Shown here piece after piece: positions 31,960-43,211 of a stretch of 64,000 bases of DNA. The notes below the pieces were generated by a model. It searched no databases. It was not told where the DNA came from and worked only from the letters and a program-made list of their open reading frames with translations. The stretch's first letter is position 1, and each line of letters opens with the position of its first letter. The position numbers and the translations under genes are program-made. Source of the DNA: Miscanthus floridulus (lineage: Eukaryota > Streptophyta > Magnoliopsida > Poales > Poaceae); NCBI RefSeq assembly GCF_019320115.1, contig NC_089591.1, forward strand, positions 19,694,502-19,758,501. Direction: 5' to 3'.

Positions 31960-34465
31960 TTGATTGTAGGTACCATCGGCATTGGAGGCTTGGTTCAAAT
32001 GATATTCATCTTGTTGATCATGTAGTTGAGCCAAGTATTGCTAAGTGATGATCATTATCCCAATGCCATGACAAATTGAATGAAGTCCAAATGTGCTACA
32101 ACATACAAGTGTAAATTTCAAGTTGTTGGTGATTCATTGGATATATTTGTTGACTTGCAAATAATTGAGTTGAAGCTTCCTAGTTGGATGATCATGAGCT
32201 AACCAAGGTATATCTCTTGTTGATCATTTCATTTGGGTGCATATGAGTTAATTGAATTGGATAAATATGCAAAGTTGCTTGCTATAAGTTGATTGAATGG
32301 ATAATTGCTTAGTAATCAAGTTTGGATTGATTTGGGTTGGATAAATTCATGAGATAACATTTAGTAAGTGATTTGAATGGATATATGTCTTATGGAAATA
32401 TTCAAACAAGTTAGTATCAAGTTTGATTCATATTTGATGAAGTATAGATCAAGTGTTGAAATCTGTTCTATAATTGAGAATCTGAGCTAGCTGTGATCTT
32501 AGCCATGTTTGAGTAATGAAAACTTATTGGATTGGCATGAAAATTGGTGTACATGCTCTAGACTTTTGGTATAAGATGCTGTACAAGTTTTATGAAAATT
32601 GGATAAGAAATGCTTCGGTTTTGGAGTAGATCTTGTCAGCTATAGTGCAGCTGTTTTCATCATGTAGCAGTGGTGGAAGAATTGATATATGACAGCAATC
32701 TAGAAGTCAAATGAAGCTCAAACTTTTACAGCTGCTAGATAACTTAGTAAAGAACATCTCCACCAAATTTAGTGGTATTTGGATTTGTACTTTGGGAGAT
32801 ATGACTATTTCTTTGAGGGGTACAAAATCTGTCAGAAAAGTGACAAATGTTGGATTGATCTAGAGTCACTTTGATTGAAAGGTCCTCAAGTTGGAAATAT
32901 GTTTACAAGTGTTTGAGGTACCTAGGTTTGGTTTTGAGATGATCTAGAAGCATGACAAGATATGAGTACAAGGCTATTTGATTGAGGAGTGTACTTTGCA
33001 CACCTTTGGTACTCAAGATGAAGATCAAGATCAAACTCAAGTTGAAGTTGAAGTTTAAGTTCTAGTGTCTATTGGAAATCATTTGGTAGAAAGAAAGGGA
33101 CTTAAACAAGAAGAAAGAAAAGGACTTAAAGAAGGAATCAAGGTTACTCATCAAGTTAAGTCCATCACTTGGATCAATCAATCAAGTCATTTCAAGTGAG
33201 TATCAAGAATGATTCTTGGAGAAAGGTCACTTCTCCCTAGTGTAGGGTCTTGCCGCCTATGTGTAGGTAAACCAAGTGTGGTACTTGAAAGGCTAACATG
33301 GAAGTGGTGATCCGAGGAACATTTGAGATGCTTAGTTGAAGCAATCAAAAGGGTTGATCAAGAAAAGCAAGCAACACCCAAAAGAGAGCTAATCATGATA
33401 TTTCAAGTGGTATTCTCAAATTGATACTCTCATGCAAGCAAAGATCAAAAGATAAAGCAAGTCAACCACAACAAGAAAGTGCACTTGATCATAAGTGGTA
33501 TTCATTTCATATGGGTGAAGAATAAAATTCAACATGGTATCAATTGGTCTTCACCAAGCTTATAATTGGACTATTGCTATTGGAGTAATGAATTGGAATC
33601 TATGTGACTATCCTCTACTCCAACATAGCAAAGGATCATTGTAATGTGCATGATCATTTCATCCCTTACTAGTATGCAGTTAGTGCATATAGTACATGCT
33701 TCATAGGATCATGCATAACAAATGAAATGTTTAAATTCGTAGCCTACCACTATTGTTTGAATGATTACTTAATCTAGTGGTTAGTACATGAATTTGTTCA
33801 TGAGCTAGTGAACCCAAGTACTTGACTTAATTTGGATTGCTAACAAGTGACAAGTACAACATTGGCAAGATAACCCTTGCAAGAGGTGTGAAGAAGCTTG
33901 TCATTGGTTCAAACCGAACTTGGAAGCTTAGGCAAATCATTTTAGTTCAAGTCAATCATAGAAGCTCATGATAGTGATAAGAGTATAAGCACAAGACAAC
34001 AATGCAAATGGATATCTAGTTTGTTTCAAATGGTATCTGGACTCAAGTAATCAAGAATCTACAAATAATGTCTAGATCAACTCACAAGTGATATCCTATA
34101 AGTGGTACTCATGAAGATAGCAAATGTTCAAGAAATGGTCTTTATTGATAAATCAAACAAGTGGTTCCATACTAGAAGATTCTTTCAAATAGTATTCACT
34201 TCCTACAAGTGGTATCTATACATAGCATCAACCATGAAAGACGATGGTTCCACAAGTGATCCTCAACTTTAAGTGATCATCAAATGAAGAATGCATCCCT
34301 CACCTACAAGAGCTCAACTATATCAAATGGATGACTCATGCTATCACATAGGGGGAGGTGTCCCACAAATTGATCACAAGATCAAAAATCTTATGTGTGG
34401 TATCTCAAGAAGCCCTACACAAGATACAAGTGGTACAAGCTACAAGTGGTATTTACAAATGGTGT
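31960..34465 (+). other. Non-coding spacer of element A (unit 2)
   Basis: Copy of 20338-22842 with scattered substitutions and few indels. No coding potential seen. Polypurine box at 34350-34358. Confidence 0.75.
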
Positions 34466-35325
34466 CATTCCAACAATCAAGTGATGTCTATAAAAAAATG
34501 CAAGATTCAAGCCTCAACCATCTACCCCAAATGCATACCTTTGCATCAATGAGAAGCACACCTTTTATGGAAATTGATGACAAAGGGGGAGAGTTTGTGC
34601 AAAGATATAGCTTGATTGAATGGGGGAGAGATTGTAAAATGGGAGAGATGAGATATAAAAGAAATAGAGGTTGGACATGGACAAAGAGGGAGCAACATTG
34701 AAGAAAAGAGATGGATCAAAATTCTTGGACAAGAGAAGCACACAAGTAGGGAGAGCAAGCTCATGAACTTTGATTGATTGCATTTGATATGTGCATATTC
34801 ATGTGCTTGCTTGCATTGCATAAGTTTTCAAATTCAAATATGCATGCTTGTGTGGTGTATGCTAGTTGTAGAACTTAAATGATGATTTGATAACTAGCAC
34901 ACATAGGATGATAGCTAGACACTTGGTATGCTTTACAAGTAATGCTAGTACCTTGTTTTTAATGTTAATCTCACGAGGTATCTAGTGATTTTATTTCCAA
35001 GTGATATCTAGCTAACCATGGTGCTAAGGATGAACTTCAAGGTGCAACTCCGATTGATACACGCTTCAAAGGTTTATTCTATACACCTTAGCATCATTCG
35101 GTAGTAATTACTCTCCTACAATTTAAATCTTTGCATATGTGCAAACTTAAAGTCAAACACTCTAGCACATATGTAGGGGGAGCTAATACTACCATTTCGG
35201 GTTTGTGGTACTTGTCCAAAATCATTTTCACATGGTAAAATTGCTTGGGCGAGCAACATGAATCCAAAAGAGCTTAATTTCCATATCTTTGTAGAGTTGT
35301 CATCAATTACCAAAAAGGTGGAGAT
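34466..35325 (+). other. Element A spacer end with multiple polypurine boxes
   Basis: Unique continuation of the spacer to the 3' LTR. GGGGGAG-type boxes lie at about 34583-34594, 34620-34630, 34641-34648, 34746-34754 and 35174-35182. The LTR-proximal tract is 35312-35325 (AAAAAGGTGGAGAT). Repeated polypurine boxes before the 3' LTR are a reported Sirevirus feature. The ORFs here (34291-34701 and its antisense) show no domain. Confidence 0.8.
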
Positions 35326-37677
35326 TGAAAGGTCCTTGTGTGGTTTTGGTAATTGAGTGACAACTTAGGTGGACTAATTGTGTTTATGTGAGATACATAG
35401 GTGATTAGTTCACAGGTACATGTGTGTGAGCAACATATGCCATGAAGGTGAAAATGGCTTGGAGATGTTGCAAAGCTCACACATGTGATGAAGATGGAGC
35501 TCATTGCACATGAGACATGACATTGAGTCATGTGATCAAGGTGGAGAAGATCAAGACAAGACTTGGCTTGATGGACTAGCTGCAAGCATGAAGGGCAAGT
35601 CGAAGGCTTTGGAGCGATGGACCGCGTGGCGGTGAAGCTTGAGCAAGACTTGGTGCCAGTGGACGATGGCAACGGTGAAGAGCAAGTAAAGTCAAGATCG
35701 ATGAACCAATATAATCATGTGATGATATGAAGTGGATCATATCATTGTTGATCGTGTTGGTGCATGTGTTGCATCGACATTGGAGGAGATGGAATGGAAT
35801 GCGCAAGGCAAAGGTATAACCTAGGGCATTTCATTTCACCGATCATAGGTGTGTAGAGAATTTTATGACCGGGTTTAGGATAGATGGCCATACTATCAAG
35901 AGGAGCAAACTTGTTTGCATATCGGTCATCTAGTGCCACTCGAGTGATCTAACTTTGCATCATCGCTAGGATCGAGTGGCGTGGCAAGTTGAGTGGCTAA
36001 CATCCTTTGGGAAATGATTGTGAAAAGCTAACACACATACACATGGTGGTGTACACTTGGTAGTGTTGGCACATTTACAAAGGAGATGGAGTTGGAGTTG
36101 ATGCGGATCAACTTGGTGAAGAAACTCCACCGGCAGAGTGTCCACCCGTAGAGTGCGGACAGTCCAACGGTGCCACCAGCGCCCTACACAAAAAAGACAG
36201 GGTCTCACTGAGTGCATCAGACATTGGCACTGGAAGTGACCAGATGCTGGTAGGGTGCGTCTGGTCAGGCTGATGCATGGTGACGTAGGAACTGGAGTAT
36301 GATCGGACACTGGTCTACGTCCAATCATGTGCGACCGGACGTGTCTGGTCAAGGTTGGTACCTTATTGTAAACGACCAAACACTGAGTGTCCAGCGTCTA
36401 GTCAGTTGAAGCTGCTGCGTTCGGTCAGAAGATGACCATTGAGATCGGAAGAATGCCGTTGAACGTAGGTGACACATGGCTGTCATTGGGCGACCGAACG
36501 CTGAGGTCCAGCGTTCGGTCAACACGACCGGAGTGTCCGGTCGACCCGACAGTTGCCCAGTGAAGGGGTAACGGCTAGTTTAGCCCTTGGGGCTATAAAT
36601 AGAAGTGGCCTTCGACCATGGCTGGTGCTGAGCACCTTGGGGGACTTTGTGTCCATGCTTGAGAGTGCTTGGGAGCCCTCCATCTCACACATACTTGATA
36701 GTGATCATCTGATTGTGTGAGAGAGCGATTCTAGTGTGATTGCATTGTGAGGTTGCATCGAGTGGCACTAGGTGATCGAGTTGCAAGCTGGTGGTGCTTG
36801 TTACTCTTGGAGGTTGCCACCTCCTAGATGGCTTGGTGGTGGTCTCCGTCGAAGCCCGCAAGAAGCTTGTGCGGTGCTCTAGAGAAGAGCTTGTGAGGGG
36901 CATTGTGCTCGCCCCATGGGAGTCGCAAAGAGCAACTTTAGTAAAGCGTATCATTGAGCTGCCCTCACCTTTGGGGTAGGTTCTTGCGGCGCCCGACGTG
37001 CGGGCTTAGTGGGTGATGCTAATTAGCCACCGAACCACCAAGTGAGCGGTCGACACAACGGGGACTAGCGTGTTGGCAAACACGTGAACCTCGGGAGAAA
37101 AATCATCGTGTCAACCTTGTTCTTCCTATTGGTTTGCATCCCCGTTACACAAGCTTGCGATTACTTTCATATACATTGAGCTTGTGTTGTTGCTTTTGTA
37201 ATTAGTTAGCGTTTGTAGCTTGCTAGTTACCTTCTTGCTTGTGTAGCATAGAAGTAGCTCCCTTGCGTGGCTAATTTGGTTTGTGTAACCTTGTTAGTCA
37301 CATTGCTTAGTTTGTGTAGCTAAGTAATTGCGCTCTCTAATTTGGCATTGGTTGCCTTGTTATTGCGCATTGTTAGTAAGCTTAGTTGGCTTTGTGCTTT
37401 TGCTTACTAGCATGTGTAGGAGCTCCCTTGTCGCTTAAAGTACTAGTGGCATAGGTTTGTTTGACCTTGCTTCTAGAATTGGTTAGGAGAGCTCTAACTA
37501 GACCGGCACCTTTGTTGCTTGACTAGTATCTTTGCAAGGTGCTAGTGAACATAGATAGAGGGGTGTAGTCTTGGCTAGACTATAGTTTTAATTCTGTACT
37601 TGTTTCGGTTAGCCAATGTGATTAAGTTTTAAAAAAGGATTATTCACCCCCCTCTAGTCCCCATCTCGACCCTTTTA
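35326..37677 (+). repeat. Element A 3' LTR
   Basis: 2352 bp, aligned with the 5' LTR throughout. It ends TTTTA instead of TTTCA (C to T in the terminal CA), followed by CTTGT target copy and resumed B LTR. Palindrome array about 36120-36545, TATA at 36593-36602. The many substitutions, often CG to TG or CA, indicate an old insertion; divergence was not computed. Confidence 0.92.
36593..36602 (+). promoter_or_regulatory. TATA box, element A 3' LTR
   Basis: CTATAAATAG, same context as at 4843. Confidence 0.65.
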
Positions 37678-37682
37678 CTTGT

Positions 37683-38112
37683 GTAGCATAGAAGTAGCTC
37701 CCTTATGTGACTAATTTGGTTTGAGTAACCTTGTTAGTCACATTGCTTAGTTTGAGTAGCTAAGTAATTTGCACTCTCTAATTTGGCATTAGTTGCCTTG
37801 TTATTGAGCATTGCTAATGAGCTTAGGCTTTGTGCTTTTGCATAGTAGTTGTGTAGGAGCTCCCCCGTGCTTGAAGTACTAGCGGCATAGGTTTGTGTGA
37901 CCTTGCTCCTAGAATTGGTTATATGAGCTCTAGCTAGCCTAGCACCTTTGTTGTCTAACTAGGATCTTTATAAGGTGGTTGTGAACTTAGATAGAGGGTT
38001 GTAGTCTTGGCTAGACCGATAGTTTTTAATTCCACATTTGTTTTAGTTAGCCGGCATGATTAAATTTATAAAGGACTATTCACCCCCCTCTAGTCCGCCA
38101 TCTCGACCTACA
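37683..38112 (+). repeat. Element B 5' LTR, fragment 2
   Basis: It continues fragment 1 (3253-3575) after removal of element A and one CTTGT. It aligns with about 5500-5928 of A's LTR and ends shortly after CCATCTCGACC, directly before the primer site. Confidence 0.87.
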
Positions 38113-38114
38113 CG

Positions 38115-38126
38115 TGGTATCAGAGC
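38115..38126 (+). promoter_or_regulatory. Primer-binding site of element B
   Basis: TGGTATCAGAGC, perfect initiator-Met tRNA complement, next to the LTR end. Confidence 0.85.
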
Positions 38127-38165
38127 TAGGCGTGTGTTTTTTGTGGTCTTCATCAACCCGAGAGG

Positions 38166-39753
38166 ATGGTGACTTATGGGCTAGATGTTGATTGTCCACA
38201 CATTTTTGATGGCACACACTTTACACGGTGGAAAAATAGGATGATATGCAATTTTAAGTTTATTTTCCCTCAAATGTGGTGGATGGTACATGTAGGCTTT
38301 TCTCATGTGTTGGATGAAGAGAATCTAACTCAAGCACAAAAGAAATGCCTAGATCTCGACATCCAAGCTACTAACATCATGTATAGATCTTTGGATGATT
38401 GCATATTTGGTGAGATCATAAACATGAAGACCTCCCATGAGATTTGGATTTATCTCAATGAGAAATATAGGGTGGTCTCCAATGATGATGGTTGTGAGCC
38501 CAAGAAGAAGGCACATGAAGATGTTGAGCATAGCCACAATTCGGTGATTGTGGAAAATTGCTCCACCTCATGGTCAAGTGATGACGACGATGATTCTACC
38601 TCAAGTTCACTTGAGAGATTGATGATGATGCCTCAAGTGATGCAAATGATGATGCTACTCCATGCACACTTGATGGTGATGGATCATGCTCGGGTGATAG
38701 TGCTACTACAAGCTCATCCACTACATCACATTGCTTCATGTCACAAGGTGACACTAAGGTATCTAATGCAAATGTGATTGGTCTTGATTCATATGAGGAG
38801 CTTCTAGATAGATTTAGTAGCATGATCAAAGCTTTAGAAAAAGAGATGGCTAAAACCGAGAAATTGAAAAATGAAAACTTTTTTCTAAAAAGAACATATG
38901 AACAACAAAAGCATCTACTTTATGTTACTACTTGTTCACATGAGGAGCTAAAATTGGTTCATGAGGAACTTAGTGTTGCTCATAATAACTTGGTATAGGA
39001 CCATGTTTTCTCACTAAAGAGCTTTCAAATGAAAAATATACAACTAGTGACAGCTCATCACATGGGTCAATTGATCAATCACATATTGTTGCTAACCCTT
39101 GTGATGTAGGCAAGAAGCATGTATCCACCCCTTGTGATGAATTATTAGCTATGCCATGTTCTTCACATATAGATGCTTGTTCTACTTCCTTGTCTTGTGA
39201 GACTAACCTTTTGAAGGAGAACAATGAGCTCAAACATTAAGTGAAGAATTTGAGCAACAAGTTAGAGAGGTGCTATAACTCAAAAGTCACTTTTGAGCAT
39301 ATGTTGAACAACAAAAGAAGCTATGGTGACATGAGTGACATTGGCTTCACAAGAGCAAGATCAAAGACAGGAGATGGGGCAAGAAAAGATATGAAAGAGA
39401 GATGAAAAAGCAAGAACAAGAGAAGCTCTCTCATTTCATGTGCTTCAAGTGTCATGAAGTGGGACATCTTGCAAATGGTTACCCCAATGAAGAAAAGCTC
39501 AAGTTGAAGAAAAAAGAAGAGAGGCTAAAGCATGTCAAGTGCTTCAAGTGCCGCACTTGGGGTCATCTCACGTCAATGTGCCCAACCAAACAATTGGTGA
39601 AGTAACAAGTAAAGCCTCATCCAAAGCCACAAGTTGAGCAAGAAAAGACACCCCAAGAGCAAATCAAGATCAACCATGAAGATGGTGGTGATTTGATGAT
39701 GATGAAGAAGAAAACAAGAAGGGGTGGAAAAGCAAGAGAAAGATCAATGCGTC
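38166..39753 (+). pseudogene. gag: Gag of element B, N-terminal part, frameshifted and interrupted
   Basis: Same family as A's Gag. It opens GLDVDCPHIFDGTHFTRWK, then acidic region and coiled coil (38738-38998 in a second frame: EKEMAKTEKLKNENFFLKR), then basic region and knuckles (39402-39605). Knuckle 1 has lost its last Cys (CFKCHEVGHLANGYP); knuckle 2 is intact (CFKCRTWGHLTSMC). Frameshifts near 38615 and 39000, and stops at about 38999, 39238 and 39603, show it is dead. Element E interrupts it at 39754 after target copy GCGTC (39749-39753). Confidence 0.85.
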
Positions 39754-40152
39754 TGTTGACATTTCTTAGCATCACTATTTACTAAGTTGTCATCCCTAGC
39801 ATGATGCCAGAAATGTGTGGTTGGTAATTATTAATGACACTTATAAACTTAGAGAAAATTATATATGTTAAAGTAAAGTATCCGCAAGCGCACAGATAAT
39901 ATACCATTGTAGCATTTCACCCGGGAGTATACCGAGTATCGTTATTTATATTTTATCCACAGGGAGGAGCTATGGGATTGTTGGCAAAGAGATACTAACA
40001 AATATATATACTTATGATAAAACCACTCTCATGCTATGGCATGGATAAGTCAAATGATAAATAAATGATAAGTATAAATCATTGATAATAATTCTAGAGA
40101 TAGAAATAGAGACTCATAAAATGTAGTATGGCTAGGCAGGAGATTCGGTAAG
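39754..40152 (-). repeat. Element E 3' LTR, truncated
   Basis: It matches 41291-41689 of the complete 5' LTR; similarity stops sharply after GATTCGGTAAG. It contains the conserved stretch with TCCGCAAGCGCACAGATAAT. Confidence 0.9.
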
Positions 40153-41064
40153 TTATCTTGGTAAGTTGACCATTGTTGTTGATTCCATCCTTGTCTTTGT
40201 TGTTGTGAAACTGAATTGTTGCCAATGATGTTTACATCCTCTTGATAGTAAGGGAATTCAACCCCTAAATATTCTCCACATGTGTTTTGAGCATTGAAAG
40301 TATCTTGAATGGCCTGACAATCTCTCTTATAATTAGCTTGCTGTTCGAGCCAATTCAACAATACGTCCATTTTGGTTGACAATGCACACACCTCTTCTGG
40401 TACTTCTTCACTCTTATTGCATGATTGGATGTTGTATGATGACCAGCCTTGATTAGAGGCTATCTTCTCCATAAGAGTTTTAGCTTTTCCAAGGGTGAGT
40501 GACAAATGATCCTCCAATAGTGGCATCGAGTTGTTCATGAGCTTTCTGAGTTAATCCATGGTAGAAACTTTGTATGAGCAACCAATCTTCCATTCCGTGG
40601 TGAGGACAATCTGAAATATATTCTTGGAAACATTCCCGTGCTTCTGGAATGGTCTCTCCCTTCTGCTATTGGAAGTTGGAAATCTTTGCTCTTAAGGCAT
40701 TGGTCTTGCCGACTGGAAAGAACTTTTCTAGGAAGGCCTTTAAACACTTTGCCCATGTATTGATGTTGTCTTTGTTGGTGTAGAACCATTGCTTCGCTCT
40801 TCCCAATAGTGAGAATGGGAACAAGCGAAGTAGTATTATGTCTTGAGCAACGTCCTTGATGACGACTATGCTACTAATTTCTAGAAAATTCTAAAGATGA
40901 GCACTACCATCTTCATATGCCTTTCCAGTGAATGGGGTAGCTTGCACCATGTTGATGAGGGTTGGCTTGAGCTCAAACTCAAGGTTGTTGGTTTTGAGTG
41001 TTGGTCTAGTGCAAATGTTGTTGGTGCTCGGAGCAGAGAACTCATGCAGAGTTTTGTCAGCCAT
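40153..41064 (-). pseudogene. gag: Gag of element E (Tat type, stops and frameshift)
   Basis: The ATG at 41064-41062 opens MADKTLHEFSAPST, the usual start of this Gag group. Capsid motifs follow: NMVQATPFTGKAYED, LLGRAKQWFYTNKDNINTW and EKFFPVGKTNALRAKISNFQ. Two in-frame stops (after GSAHL and after ISNFQ) and a frameshift near 40505-40540 break it. The last part (40538 onward) gives KAKTLMEKIASNQGW, a Cys-containing stretch and a Gln-rich tail, then runs into LTR sequence at 40152. The 40535-40789 ORF is a shadow in another frame. Confidence 0.82.
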
Positions 41065-41264
41065 ATCTCAGAAACTGGTGTTGAGCTTTCTCTTGATTAG
41101 GTTGATTCTGACTCGAAGTTGTTGGTGAATCACAACCAATTCTGCAATACCCTATATAGAATATGAACAACGACAAACAAGGGTAAGCCTGCTAAAGCAG
41201 AGTTGTTATGATTTTCTCAATAAGTATTTATTTGAACAATTCTCTATAGCCATGTGCCACTCCT

Positions 41265-41290
41265 CCTCGGCAATGGTGCCTAGAAATGCT
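41265..41290 (-). promoter_or_regulatory. Leader / primer-site region of element E
   Basis: Minus-strand sequence right after the 5' LTR contains TTTCTAGGCACCATTGCC, a decayed form of the motif that marks the primer region of Tat elements. The tRNA used was not determined. Confidence 0.6.
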
Positions 41291-42768
41291 TGTTGATATT
41301 TCTTAGCATCACTCTTTACTAAGTTGTCATGCCTAGCATAATTCCAGAAATACATGGTTGGTAATTATTAATGACGCTTGTAAACTCAAAGAAAATTATA
41401 TATGTTAAAGTAAAGTATCCGCAAGTGCACAGATAATATACCATTGTAGCATTTCACCTGAGAGTATATCGAGTATCGTTATTTATATTTTATCCATAAG
41501 GAGGAGCTATGTGATTGTTGGCAAAGAGATATTGACAAATATATATACTTATGATAAAACCACTCTCATGCTATGGTAGGGGTAAGTCAAATGATAAATA
41601 AATGATAAGTATGAAGCATTGATAATAATTCCAGAGATAGAAATAGAGATTCATAAAATGTAGTATGGCTAGGAAGGAGATTCGGTAAGAGCAAAAGATT
41701 CCTAAGTCATTCTTTATTTACTAAGTCTTTTGTACACCCAAGTATATATACTCTCATCTATAGCATAATTAACTTTGGATCTATGCATAAGGAATATTAC
41801 TAAGGAAGATCAAGAATAGAGCTTGTCTACCTTCGCAACCGTGTTCTACTTGCTCTACAAATGGGGAGTGGACTACAAAGGACTCAATGGGAGTGTCACA
41901 TCCACTGATCTATCACATGACCTAGAGTGTAGAATGCATCCATAGGTAAACAATATCTAATCACCATGCTTACATAATGTCGACCACTTAACCCACGCGC
42001 GTCTTGGGCTAAGCGCTTTGCGAACATATGCATAAACTCATTATCAATCACAACTATATCAAGTATATAACTAGAGCAAACTTGGAACATAATAAATAGC
42101 AACATAATATTGAAGTAGCACAAAGTCATAAATAAAGAGATACAATGGCTATACCAGTCTCCTAGACGGCAAATCCGGAATCCTGAGCAATAACCCACAC
42201 TGTACTTGAACCTTGTTAGCTAGCCTATACTAGAAACTTGAAGAATAGGAGCTCTATTCTCTTCTCTCTGGAAACCCTAATTTTTGGTCTGATCTTGACT
42301 TATGGCAGCATGCTCTAGAGGGGGGGGTAGGGGCTGGTTATATAGGCCAGAGCATCAATCTTGAGCCCTTGGATCAAACCGACTTGAATAAACGGCATAG
42401 ATGCAATCCTTAAGATGGTGGAGAACCGACATAACAACAGGGGCTGATAGGTGGGACTAGGGGGCCGACCGGCCTACAAGTGGGGCCGACCGGCCCCACC
42501 TATCATCCTCTATAGGTATGCTTCAATGGCGTGGCTTTTGGTGTCCTCTGGAACCTTCTGGAGTAGTTTTTGCTGCAGATAAGTGCAATTTTATTTGACG
42601 TTTTGGTCCTCCTTGATGGTTTTCTGAATAACTCCTGTAGAAAATACAGATTCACCAAAACTCATAGAAATTGTTAGTTTAAACCCCTAAGTCTATGTTG
42701 ATGATCATATTTATGCCCTTATACATGTTTTATTGACGGTTTATGATGGATGGTAACTACCGTCAATA
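41291..42768 (-). repeat. Element E 5' LTR, complete
   Basis: 1478 bp from TGTTGATATT to CGTCAATA in plus orientation. Minus-strand TATA (CCTATATAACC) at 42337-42347. The only long ORF (41896-42198) has no retroelement domain. Confidence 0.9.
42337..42347 (-). promoter_or_regulatory. TATA box of element E
   Basis: CCTATATAACC on the minus strand, about 425 bp into the LTR. Confidence 0.6.
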
Positions 42769-42773
42769 GCGTC

Positions 42774-43211
42774 CAAGGATGAATCAAGATGCAAAGAAAG
42801 TAAGCAAGAACTAAGAAAAGAAAGTGAAGGAAGTTGCTCACATCAAGTGCTATAGTTGTGACACATTGGGCCACCTAGCTTCAGGGTTGTCTAAACAAGC
42901 TTGAGAAGAAGGATCAAGCAAACAAGAAGAAGCAAGGCAATGAGAAGCACCACATGAGCAAGGAAGGGAAGGCTCAATTAAAGAGAAAGTGCTACTCATG
43001 CCGGGAAAGGGGACACATGGCTAATTCATGTCCCTTAGGTAATAATTCTAAGCCTATTTCAATTGATGATAATATTGTGCTCAGAAAGGATGGCAATGGT
43101 ACCTCATTGGTTGCAATTGCAAAACATCCCGTTACTCATAGTAAGGTAATGCCTAAGTATGTTGCTCCTAACTTGAGAGGACTCAAACTTATTTGGGTAC
43201 CAAGTGGATGA
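42774..43211 (+). pseudogene. gag: Gag of element B, C-terminal part
   Basis: It resumes after element E. A degraded knuckle 3 (CYSCDTLGHLAS then frameshift) is followed by the open frame 42954-43211 with knuckle 4 (CYSCRERGHMANSC) and the family ending (YVAPNLRGLKLIWVPSG-stop). As in A, no pol follows. Confidence 0.83.

Larger units (their letters stand above)
22843..34465. repeat. Tandem segmental duplication, unit 2 (11.6 kb)
   Basis: Second copy of 11239-22842. It ends at GGTGT (34461-34465), after which A's spacer continues as unique sequence, giving the original order. The copy is mosaic: 25740-28680 is almost identical to unit 1, while 23760-25720 and 28690-29540 carry many single-base insertions and 29770-30660 has clearly more substitutions. 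Confidence 0.9.
3576..37677 (+). mobile_element. Element A: copia/Sirevirus-like gag-only retrotransposon inserted in B's 5' LTR
   Basis: Both LTRs begin TGAAAGGTCC and end near CGACCC-TTCA. Target duplications CTTGT lie at 3571-3575 and 37678-37682, and the host LTR resumes exactly after the second. Order: 5' LTR, initiator-Met primer site, gag with four CCHC knuckles, non-coding spacer, several polypurine boxes, 3' LTR. There is no pol. Without insertion G and the 11.6-kb duplication, the element would be about 10 kb. It matches the published concept of terminal-repeat retrotransposons with a gag domain (TR-GAG). Assignment to Sireviruses rests on the gag layout and repeated polypurine boxes. 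Confidence 0.9.
39754..42768 (-). mobile_element. Element E: deleted Tat-type gypsy element
   Basis: Target duplications GCGTC at 39749-39753 and 42769-42773. LTR ends pair TGTTGA with TCAATA. Order on the minus strand: complete 5' LTR (42768-41291), leader, gag (41064 to about 40153), then directly the last 399 bp of the 3' LTR. Pol and the first part of the 3' LTR are gone, the breakpoint being near 40152/40153. The leader AGGCACCATTGCCGAGGAGG resembles the GGCGCCGTTGCCGGGGA signature after Tat 5' LTRs. It is non-autonomous and now inert. Confidence 0.9.

Noticed and set aside
34291..34821. ORFs in the element A spacer as a possible env-like gene
   Set aside because: Some Sireviruses have an env-like ORF here, but these short frames show no signal peptide or membrane segment and are not kept in element B.
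40535..40789. Minus-strand 84-codon ORF in element E
   Set aside because: Out of frame with the recognisable capsid reading (AKQWFYTNKDNINTW) over the same bases.
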